Source: an uncultured Ilumatobacter sp.
Lineage (GTDB): Bacteria; Actinomycetota; Acidimicrobiia; Acidimicrobiales; Ilumatobacteraceae
NCBI GenBank assembly: GCA_938049325.1
Contig: CALICC010000361.1
Coordinates: 1-27,262, forward strand
DNA length: 27,262 nt
Direction of reading: 5' to 3'
Part shown: positions 7,527-13,423 of the stretch, one piece after another
Layout of the letters: each line of letters begins with the position of its first letter
How positions within the stretch are numbered: the first letter of the stretch is position 1
The notes under the pieces: model-generated
The model's input: only the letters and a program-made list of their open reading frames with translations
Told to the model about the DNA's origin: nothing
The model's database searches: none
Position numbers and translations under genes: made by a program

Positions 7527-7727
7527 GTTTTCGATCCCTTCTGAGTGCGTGAATGTGAATCGGTAGACCTGTGAGACCAGGGGCCTCGTCGACCGTGCCT
7601 CCATGGTGACGACGCGGTGCCGCGTACGCAGGCGGCGCAGGGTCCGTCGTTCGGGCAGGTGGCTTTGCCCGAACGGACGGTCCTGACGGCGGTGGCTCGC
7701 GCGCAGGGCCTGCGAGAGAGTGGAACG
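7527..7727. promoter_or_regulatory. divergent promoter region between sheath operon and cap/tip pair
   Basis: 201 bp between the GTG of the sheath gene (leftward) and the GTG of the DUF4255 gene (rightward). Both promoters of the visible eCIS genes must lie here or within the flanking coding ends. No convincing -35/-10 pair was recognised on either strand. The region contains a strong inverted repeat at 7648-7675, listed separately. Promoter function is inferred from gene orientation. Confidence 0.55.
7648..7675. repeat. inverted repeat, candidate operator or leader hairpin
   Basis: Perfect 10-bp arms CGTTCGGGCA (7648-7657) and TGCCCGAACG (7666-7675) around an 8-nt spacer. It lies 122 bp upstream of the sheath start and 53 bp upstream of the DUF4255 start. 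No T-run follows on either strand, so a terminator is unlikely. A binding site for a dimeric regulator, such as one of the two regulators encoded nearby, or a structured leader is more plausible. The repeat is seen directly; the function is inferred. Confidence 0.5.
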
Positions 7728-8408
7728 GTGATCGAACACGCGGAGGCAGCACTCATCAGTTGGTTGTCCGACAGGCTCGACGTCAAAGATGCCGACGTCG
7801 GCTCGACGCGTCCCGACGGCGACTCACAATCGGGTGGAGCTCGGGCCAAGGCGGAGCTGCGGCTCTGGTACCTCGGTATCGCCGAACGCAACGAAGGTCG
7901 CACCGATGATCCGGTCGACGTTCGTGATGCGACGGGCCGAGTGGTCGAGCGTCAGCGGGCGACCCGATTGTTCGAGGTCGACTACTGGTGTGCGCTGTCG
8001 GGTGGTTCCACAGCCACGCATCGGGCGCTCGGTCAGCTCGTGCAGACGTTGGTCGACGAGGACGTGGTGCCCGGCGAACACGTTCCCGGCGAGCTCGCCG
8101 ACCTCGGGGTACCGCTCGAGATCCGTATGTCCGACTCCCCGCGCCCTGCGCCCGACCATCTGGCGTCGGTACTCGGCGTCAGCGTGCAGATCGTGGTGCC
8201 TTTCCGGCCAACCGCCGAGCGCCTCATCGCGTCACCGGTCACCGATCTGCATCTCGATGTCGGCCCACCGCCGGAGCCCGTCGACTGGAACGCCGCGGTT
8301 GGCAATGAGTCGACCGATGACGTCTCCTCGGAGCCCAAGGTCTGGAAGAGCGTCCGGCGTACCGAGGCGATCGCTCGCCCAGCTCGGTCGACCGAAAAGG
8401 TGAACTGA
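7728..8408 (+). CDS. DUF4255 (Pvc16 N-terminal domain) tail terminator/cap protein
   Basis: A 226-aa protein from GTG (VIEHAEAALISWLSDRL) with GAGAGTGGAA just upstream. Earlier in-frame ATGs give a basic leader unlike the family and overlap the promoter region. The DUF4255 domain covers about residues 1-185: an N-terminal helix, ARAKAELRLWYLGIAERN, the RATRLFEVDYWCALSGG strand, ALGQLVQTLVDEDVVPGE and LGVSVQIVVPFRP. In PVC and Afp the equivalent protein (Pvc16/Afp16) caps the distal end of the tube-sheath and sets particle length. The last about 40 residues are polar and probably disordered. It is followed after 1 nt by the DUF4280 gene. The rightward orientation, opposite to the structural operon, may allow its dose to be set separately. 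Confidence 0.88.
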   Translation: MIEHAEAALISWLSDRLDVKDADVGSTRPDGDSQSGGARAKAELRLWYLGIAERNEGRTDDPVDVRDATGRVVERQRATRLFEVDYWCALSGGSTATHRALGQLVQTLVDEDVVPGEHVPGELADLGVPLEIRMSDSPRPAPDHLASVLGVSVQIVVPFRPTAERLIASPVTDLHLDVGPPPEPVDWNAAVGNESTDDVSSEPKVWKSVRRTEAIARPARSTEKVN

Positions 8409-8409
8409 G

Positions 8410-8799
8410 ATGCCCCTCGCAGTTGGAGCTGGCGCCTCGCTGATGTGTTCGTTCGGCGCAGCGCCGGGCACGCTCAACGTCTTGCCCACCGGTCGAGTCA
8501 CCGCCGATGGCGTTCCGATGGCCACGATCATGGATCATCAACCGAACGTCAACATCGCGCCGTTCGGGATGTGCATGAGCCCGAGCAATCCTCAGGTGGC
8601 TGCGGCCACGTCGGCGGCGATGGGTGTGTTGACCCCGCAGCCGTGTGTTCCTGTGACGGTGACGCCGTGGGCGCCTGGCGCGGTGCTGACGACCATCGGC
8701 GGCAAACCGGCACTCACGCAGCCCAGCACCTGCAATTGCATGTGGGCCGGCGTGATCACCGTCTCGAATCCGGGTACGGCGACGTGCCAGGTGACCTGA
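8410..8799 (+). CDS. DUF4280 PAAR-like spike tip protein
   Basis: A 129-aa protein starting MPLAVGAGASLMCSFGAAPG, 1 nt after the DUF4255 stop. The DUF4280 pattern is complete: GAGASLMCSFGAAPG, DHQPNVNIAPFGMCMSP, a PCVPVTVTPWAPGA segment, and STCNCMWAGVITVSNPG. Five conserved cysteines (in LMCS, GMCM, QPCV and TCNC) are spread through the protein, consistent with metal- or disulfide-stabilised PAAR-like folding. PAAR and PAAR-like proteins cap the spike of contractile injection systems and can carry effectors. No extension carrying an effector is present here, so it probably acts only as the tip. The unusual point is its location with the cap gene rather than beside the hub gene. Confidence 0.85.
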   Translation: MPLAVGAGASLMCSFGAAPGTLNVLPTGRVTADGVPMATIMDHQPNVNIAPFGMCMSPSNPQVAAATSAAMGVLTPQPCVPVTVTPWAPGAVLTTIGGKPALTQPSTCNCMWAGVITVSNPGTATCQVT

Positions 8800-8801
8800 C
8801 C

Positions 8802-8837
8802 GCGTGATCCGCTCGGAAGTTCGCCGTCAGATCACGC
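8802..8837. terminator. weak inverted repeat between convergent genes
   Basis: GCGTGATC (8802-8809) and GATCACGC (8830-8837) are perfect 8-bp complements separated by 20 nt, spanning the short gap between the convergent DUF4280 and LuxR genes. The right arm lies in the last codons of the LuxR gene, so part of the match may be coding coincidence. No T-run is seen. It could act as a bidirectional transcription stop, but evidence is thin. Confidence 0.2.
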
Positions 8838-9453
8838 CCGCCCGCATCGCATATGCCACGGCGTGTGAGCGGTTGCGGAGGTGCAGCCGGCTGGTCAGAT
8901 CGTGAATCACGTTCTTGATCGTCCGCTCGGAGTAGGCGAGTTCCGATGCGATGTCGGCAGTGTCGCAACCCTCGGCGAGCAGCCGCAGGATGTCGACCTC
9001 ACGACCGGTAAACCCGCTCGGGCCGATACCCCGTGGCGCGAGTACCCCGTTCTGCAGTCGGCTCATCTGTTCGAGCAGTCGACCGAGCAGGTCGGGGGCC
9101 ATGGATCCGTTGCCCTCGGCCGCTGCGACGACCGCAGCCGACAATCGCTCGGGAGTGGCCTCGCTCCGTCGGAGCAGCGCGCTCACGCCGAGCTCGACCG
9201 AGCGCATGAGTGCGCCGTCATCGATCGACGTGCAGACCGCGACCACCTTGTCGCAGCCCGTTCGTCGTTGGGCACGAATGGTCCGTGCGGCGTCGTCGTC
9301 GAGGGACTCCACCACCACGACGACGACGTCCGCCTCGTCGGCAAACGCTTCGTCGACGACCGTCGTTTCGGGGCGACCTCGCATCTGACTGGCAACTCCA
9401 GCCACGGTGATCGGATCGCTCCCACAAACATGTACTTGCTGCCGATGACTCAT
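8827..9453 (-). CDS. LuxR-family transcriptional regulator with degenerate receiver
   Basis: A 208-aa protein (MSHRQQVHVCGSDPITVAG) with a NarL/LuxR layout. Residues 1-115 look like a receiver fold (VHVCGSDP, then ADVVVVVVES, VVAVCTSIDDG, GVSALLRRS). Residues 147-208 are a LuxR helix-turn-helix (GFTGREVDILRLLAEG, then DIASELAYSERTIKNVIHDL). The receiver lacks the usual acidic pair (GS replaces DD near residue 11), has valine where the phospho-Asp is expected (about 47), and has arginine (R96) where the conserved lysine would be. It is therefore probably not phosphorylated in the standard way. It is transcribed away from the BTAD regulator across a palindrome-rich gap and convergent with the eCIS tip gene. 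Control of the injection system is inferred from position. Confidence 0.85.
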   Translation of the reverse strand: MSHRQQVHVCGSDPITVAGVASQMRGRPETTVVDEAFADEADVVVVVVESLDDDAARTIRAQRRTGCDKVVAVCTSIDDGALMRSVELGVSALLRRSEATPERLSAAVVAAAEGNGSMAPDLLGRLLEQMSRLQNGVLAPRGIGPSGFTGREVDILRLLAEGCDTADIASELAYSERTIKNVIHDLTSRLHLRNRSHAVAYAMRAGVI

Positions 9454-9527
9454 CGACTTCTCCCATTCGTCGGTGTTCGGTGTGCGGTGAATGACGGACC
9501 TCAGCGAGCAAACGCTGCGACCGATCG

Positions 9528-9544
9528 AGCGTCATCATGACGCT
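9528..9544. repeat. 17-bp perfect palindrome, candidate operator
   Basis: AGCGTCAT-C-ATGACGCT: 8-bp perfect arms around a single central base, 75 bp upstream of the luxR start codon. Size and symmetry are those of a binding site for a dimeric helix-turn-helix protein, so autoregulation by the LuxR-type regulator is the simplest idea. Function is inferred. Confidence 0.5.
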
Positions 9545-9629
9545 TTACGATTCATCGCTTCTGCGAATTTCGGTGAGGTTCGGTTCGACGATCGCTCGTC
9601 GCACCGAATCGCCACGGTGTTCACGTTGT

Positions 9630-9660
9630 CAGCGTGAGAACTCTCCTCACGCTGTGAGAA
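9630..9660. repeat. inverted repeat with overlapping direct repeat, candidate operator
   Basis: CAGCGTGAG (9630-9638) and CTCACGCTG (9646-9654) are perfect 9-bp inverted arms with a 7-nt spacer. The heptamer GTGAGAA also occurs twice as a direct repeat at 9634-9640 and 9654-9660, exactly 20 bp apart (about two helical turns). SARP-type regulators bind direct heptamers, so this could be the site for the adjacent BTAD protein. It lies about 115-140 bp before that gene. The repeats are observed; the function is inferred. Confidence 0.5.
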
Positions 9661-9759
9661 GAAATTCCGAGATCAGCATCGCGGGCGCCGCTTACAGTTC
9701 GCTTTCACGCGCTGTCGAGCTGACTCGCAAGCGCGTTGAACGACGAGCCATCGGCTGTC

Positions 9760-9765
9760 AGGAGG
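9760..9765 (+). promoter_or_regulatory. consensus ribosome binding site of BTAD regulator
   Basis: AGGAGG with 7 nt to the ATG at 9773, the strongest Shine-Dalgarno sequence among the genes checked in this window. It fixes the start of the BTAD gene. Confidence 0.8.
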
Positions 9766-9772
9766 GATCGAG

Positions 9773-11890
9773 ATGACCAGCGTTGACGTTCTCGGTCACG
9801 TCGTCGTCGACGACGGAACCGGAGGTCGCCCGGTGTCGGGCCGTCGCGCTCAGATTCTCGCGGTGCTGGCTGCGGCGGACGGTCGCTGGGTGTCGAGCGG
9901 CCAACTGGCGGAAGAAGTGTGGGGCGACGAGTTGGTGCGGTCAGGGGTCGTGCACACCAACGTGTCGCGATGTCGCTCACTGCTGGGCGACGCGGGCGAC
10001 GACTTGCTGCAGAGCGAGGCTGGGCGATATCGACTGGCGCTCACCGCGCACACGTCCGACAAGGTTCGTTTCGAAGAAGGCTGGGCTCGAGTGATGGCGC
10101 TCGAAGCGGAGCAGTCTCTGGCACCCCTTCTGGTCGAAGCCGACGCGATCGCACGTCTCTGGCGCGGTCCTCCGTTCGCTGGCGTCGACGTCGCCGGTCG
10201 CGTCGAGCAGGTTGCGACGCGGCTCACTGGCGGATGGATTCGAGTGATCGAGACAGCGGCGAATGCTGCGATGGAGACCGACGAGTTGCACGCGTGGAGC
10301 GATCGCCTGGCCCTGGCGCTCGACACGGACCCGTGGAACGAACGAGTCGCGTGCTTGCTCTCGCGATGCCACCTGGTCCGAGGGGATCGCACGGAGGCAT
10401 TGCGCGTCCTCAACCGATTCCGCTCGTCGTTGATCGAGGCCGGCTTGTCGGTCACGGGTGCCGTGCAGGAGCTGGAACGCGAGTTACTCGGTGCGTCGCC
10501 GTGGAACGAGCCCGCTCCGCCGCCGACACAGTCGTTCATCGGGCGCCAACGCCTCGCTGAGGCCGAGCAGATGATTCGTGAGCACCGGCACGCCGCAGCG
10601 CGCGACGCAGCGTTCGAGGCCATCAGTCCGACCGCCGGCGGTCTGACGCTCGCGGACCGAGCGCTCGGCTGGACCATCGTGGCGATGGCGTCGGACTCCC
10701 TCGGTGAACCGCTGCAGAGTCGCCGCGCCTCATGTAACGCAATCCGTCTCGCCGCCGAGTACGGCAGTTCGTCGACGTTTCGTTGGGCGCTCCAAGTGTC
10801 GCTGCGGTCGACCGTGCCAGGAGAACCCAACCGGGCGATCATCGACATCCTGTCGGCCTGTCCAGATGACCATCCTGACCGAGCGTGGATCGACTCGGCA
10901 CTCGGCGGGCATCGCGCGATGTCGTACGAAGAAGACGCGCTCGCAGCAGCAAATGAAGACCTCGAGAAGGTGCTGCACCGGTGTCGACGCGCCGACGACG
11001 CAACCCTGCGGATGGCGCTGGAGGCGACGGTCCGCGCCCGGGCAGCGCATCCCGAAGCCGAGTACTCGCTCGCGTTGGCCGACGAGTGGGTCGACAGATG
11101 TCCGCCGGGAGAGCACGAACTCTCCTCGGCACTCATGCATCGGGTCAACCTCCAGATCAGCATGGGCAACCGAGACGCCGTCGAGGCGAGCGCGAATCAG
11201 CTCGCCGAGCTCGGGACGATGCTCGACTCGCTGGAACCACTCGCCGCCGCGTGGCAGGTGCGCGCGGCGGTATCGATGGCGAGCGGACGCCCGGACGATG
11301 CCGATGCGGAAATCGAAACCGGGAGTGCCATCGCTGCCGAGCACCCGATCCTGCAGGAAGTGTCGATGATCCAACGCTGGTGGTTGATGCTCGAGCAGGA
11401 TCCGGAAGCAACCGTTCGGCTGATCGCCCCATTCGCCGAGCTGGGTGTTCGCCCCGGATACGAGGTGATGCTCGCCTACTCCCACCTTCGTGCTGGTGAC
11501 CTGGAGCGAGCACAGCTTCCGCTCCGCGATTTCGTCGCACAAGATGGGCAGCGAATTCTCGGTCCGGCGCGAGGCGCCGTGTTGGCCGGGTTCGCCGAAA
11601 TCGCGGTGGCGACGGGGGACCGGGACGCGGTTCGGGTGGTGCTCGCACAGCTGCTGCGTTTCGACGGCCAGTTGATCAACACGATCGGCCGTGGCTTCGT
11701 GATGGGTGCGGCCGCCCGCTTCATCGGGCTCTGCCAGGCAGCGCTCGATCAGCCGCGGATGGCGGCCGCGTCGTTCGAACGGGCGATCCGACTCGAGCAT
11801 CGTTTCGGTGCGTCAGCGCTGGTGGCTGCGACCGAACGAGTCGCGGCGACTGCAGGTGTGGAGCTTCCTCGCGCGTCCCGCGCTGACTAA
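9773..11890 (+). CDS. BTAD-domain (SARP/AfsR-like) transcriptional regulator with helical repeat C-terminus
   Basis: A 705-aa protein starting MTSVDVLGHVVVDDGTGG. Residues 1-92 are an OmpR-type winged helix (RRAQILAVLAAADGRWVSS, then LAEEVWGDELVRSGVVHTNVSRCRSLL). Residues about 97-245 are a bacterial transcriptional activator domain of helical repeats (LIEAGLSVTGAVQELERELLG near its end). Residues 250-705 are alanine-rich helices consistent with TPR-like repeats. No Walker A motif is present, so it is not an NB-ARC AfsR protein; it is a SARP head fused to a long repeat sensor or scaffold. It has a consensus ribosome site and diverges from the LuxR gene. The next genes (membrane factor and secreted protein) follow in the same direction after 96 nt, with a hairpin between. 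Activation of the eCIS genes is likely by context, not shown. Confidence 0.85.
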   Translation: MTSVDVLGHVVVDDGTGGRPVSGRRAQILAVLAAADGRWVSSGQLAEEVWGDELVRSGVVHTNVSRCRSLLGDAGDDLLQSEAGRYRLALTAHTSDKVRFEEGWARVMALEAEQSLAPLLVEADAIARLWRGPPFAGVDVAGRVEQVATRLTGGWIRVIETAANAAMETDELHAWSDRLALALDTDPWNERVACLLSRCHLVRGDRTEALRVLNRFRSSLIEAGLSVTGAVQELERELLGASPWNEPAPPPTQSFIGRQRLAEAEQMIREHRHAAARDAAFEAISPTAGGLTLADRALGWTIVAMASDSLGEPLQSRRASCNAIRLAAEYGSSSTFRWALQVSLRSTVPGEPNRAIIDILSACPDDHPDRAWIDSALGGHRAMSYEEDALAAANEDLEKVLHRCRRADDATLRMALEATVRARAAHPEAEYSLALADEWVDRCPPGEHELSSALMHRVNLQISMGNRDAVEASANQLAELGTMLDSLEPLAAAWQVRAAVSMASGRPDDADAEIETGSAIAAEHPILQEVSMIQRWWLMLEQDPEATVRLIAPFAELGVRPGYEVMLAYSHLRAGDLERAQLPLRDFVAQDGQRILGPARGAVLAGFAEIAVATGDRDAVRVVLAQLLRFDGQLINTIGRGFVMGAAARFIGLCQAALDQPRMAAASFERAIRLEHRFGASALVAATERVAATAGVELPRASRAD

Positions 11891-11908
11891 TGCTTCCCTT
11901 TTGGGCGA

Positions 11909-11926
11909 CCGAGAAAGCGTTCTCGG
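11909..11926 (+). terminator. short hairpin after BTAD gene
   Basis: CCGAGAA (11909-11915) and TTCTCGG (11920-11926) form a perfect 7-bp stem with an AGCG tetraloop, 18 nt after the BTAD stop codon. The downstream sequence (GAACCGGTCATTGC) lacks a T-run, so it is at best a weak or factor-assisted terminator. It could instead be an attenuating or mRNA-stabilising hairpin before the membrane-protein gene at 11987. Confidence 0.35.
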
Positions 11927-11986
11927 GAACCGGTCATTGCACTTCGACTCGTGGACCTCAAGCGGGTCTGATGCTTCCGTGATGGT

Positions 11987-13423
11987 ATGGGAACCGCTGT
12001 TGCATTGACCGAGTCGTCTCTGGCCGTCGCCCCGGGTGCGTCCGTCACCACCGAGCTGCGCGTGAGAAACACCGGAACGGTCGTCGACCAATTCGCGTTC
12101 CAACCGCTGGGCGAGGCTGCCGCATGGATTCGAGTCGAACCGGCGACCGTGCGACTCTTTCCGGACACCGACGAGGTGGTGACCGTCTCGATTTCGCCAC
12201 CTCGGGACTCGACGAGCAAGCCAGGAATTTCCCACTGGGCGGTCAAGGCCGTCCCGAATGAGCATCCGGCGGAGGCCGCCGTTGCCGAGGGCACAGTCGA
12301 CGTTGAGGAGTTCGTCGAGTTCACGGCCGAGTTGCAACCGACGACCGGACACGGTCGGTTTGCCGGGCGATACGACGTGGCGATCGACAACCGTGGCAAC
12401 GTCGCGCTCCCGGTTCGATTCGAAGGGACGACAGCGGAGCAGAGCCTCGAGTTCGACTTCAAGCCGACGACCGTGGAAACGGCTCCCGGCGAGGCGCACT
12501 TCGTGAAGCTCAAGGCTCGGCCTGACAAGCGGATGTGGCGCGGTCAGCCGAAGAGCCATGCGTTCCAGTTGCTCGTGGAGCCGCTGCTGGCGCAGGCCCC
12601 CGTCGCCGAACCGGTCGCCGCTGGTGCGCCGAGCGCACCCCCGCCTCCCGGGACGCCACCGGCACCCGGTGCCCCGCCACCGGCAGCGGCGCCGCCGCGA
12701 GCTGAGCCGATCGTTCTGACGGGCAACCTGCTGCAGGAGGCGATCATCCCGAAGTGGCTGTGGAAGGCGCTCGTACTGCTCTTCATGCTGCTCGCTGCGC
12801 TGTGGATCCTGTGGAAGACACTGGTCAAACCGTCGGTCGAGTCAGCGGCCCGTGCGATCGCCGTCGAGGAGGTCGAGGAGGTCGAAGAAGCACTTGCCGA
12901 GGTCGAGACAGAAGCCGAGGAGACCGCTGGAGAGGTCGAGGCGCTCGAGGAGGATGTTGCAGAGGTGGAAGAAGCGGTCGAGGCAGTGGAGGACGGCCCG
13001 GGCGATGGACCCGGAGACGGACCGGGCGAGGGCGGACCTCTCGACAGCGTCTTCAACGAGACGACGACGCCGTCGAACTTCCGCCTGTCGGTCACTGCCG
13101 ATCCTGGTGGCGCTGGGAGCGACGCCGCAGCAGCGCTCGAGGCGAACACGACGTTTGCGCTGACCGACATCGTGCTGCAGAACCCTGATGGCGACAGCGG
13201 TGACATCGCGATCGAGATCTCGGGTGCGCCGATCATCGAGACATCACTGGAGAACTTCCGCACCCTCGACTTCCACTTCGTTGCGCCGTACGTGATCGAC
13301 CCGACGACACCGCTGAGTATCTCGGTCGTGTGCGACGCCGCGCCAGTGCAGGCAGATGCGTGTAACGCCGCGGTCTCGTTCTCGGGTTACGAGACGGTGA
13401 CCACACCCGCAGAAGGGGAATGA
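11987..13423 (+). CDS. single-pass membrane protein, candidate CisA-like eCIS membrane-attachment factor
   Basis: A 478-aa protein starting MGTAVALTESSLAVAPGASV, with no N-terminal signal peptide. Residues 1-115 and about 116-200 are two Ig-like beta domains (RVRNTGTVVDQFAF; DVAIDNRGNVALPVRF). Residues 201-240 are a Pro/Ala-rich linker. Residues about 257-279 are one transmembrane helix (LWKALVLLFMLLAALWILWK). Residues 291-336 are a Glu/Val/Ala repeat, likely helical or coiled. A GPGDGPGDGPGEGG hinge leads to a C-terminal domain (355-478) with two cysteines (449, 459). N-terminal domains plus linker and TM resemble the conserved protein in Streptomyces contractile-injection loci that recruits particles to the membrane (CisA). 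If topology is N-in, the Ig-like part is cytosolic and the cysteine domain outside. Its stop overlaps the next gene's ATG. Homology claim is by pattern, not by alignment. Confidence 0.75.
   Translation: MGTAVALTESSLAVAPGASVTTELRVRNTGTVVDQFAFQPLGEAAAWIRVEPATVRLFPDTDEVVTVSISPPRDSTSKPGISHWAVKAVPNEHPAEAAVAEGTVDVEEFVEFTAELQPTTGHGRFAGRYDVAIDNRGNVALPVRFEGTTAEQSLEFDFKPTTVETAPGEAHFVKLKARPDKRMWRGQPKSHAFQLLVEPLLAQAPVAEPVAAGAPSAPPPPGTPPAPGAPPPAAAPPRAEPIVLTGNLLQEAIIPKWLWKALVLLFMLLAALWILWKTLVKPSVESAARAIAVEEVEEVEEALAEVETEAEETAGEVEALEEDVAEVEEAVEAVEDGPGDGPGDGPGEGGPLDSVFNETTTPSNFRLSVTADPGGAGSDAAAALEANTTFALTDIVLQNPDGDSGDIAIEISGAPIIETSLENFRTLDFHFVAPYVIDPTTPLSISVVCDAAPVQADACNAAVSFSGYETVTTPAEGE

Larger units (their letters stand above)
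9454..9772. promoter_or_regulatory. divergent regulatory region between LuxR and BTAD regulators
   Basis: 319 bp without a credible gene, between two divergent regulators. It holds a 17-bp palindrome near the luxR side, a second inverted repeat with an embedded GTGAGAA direct repeat near the middle, and a strong ribosome site before the BTAD gene; each is listed separately. The stretch around 9537-9560 and 9660-9700 is locally more AT-rich than neighbouring coding DNA. Promoter boxes could not be assigned with confidence. Confidence 0.6.

Noticed and set aside
7569..7576. CTGTGAGA octamer shared between the sheath-cap gap and the LuxR-BTAD gap (9652-9659)
   Set aside because: About one match of an 8-mer is expected by chance in 27 kb on two strands, and CTGTGAG also occurs inside a coding gene near 5168.
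1..8799. Prophage
   Set aside because: No capsid, portal, terminase, integrase or lysis gene is visible, and DUF4255, DUF4157, DUF6760 and DUF4280 are marks of eCIS loci.
9850..11169. Long antisense open frame under the BTAD regulator (439 codons)
   Set aside because: Arg/Ser-rich composition typical of a shadow frame in high-GC DNA; the + strand gene has clear domains and a consensus ribosome site.
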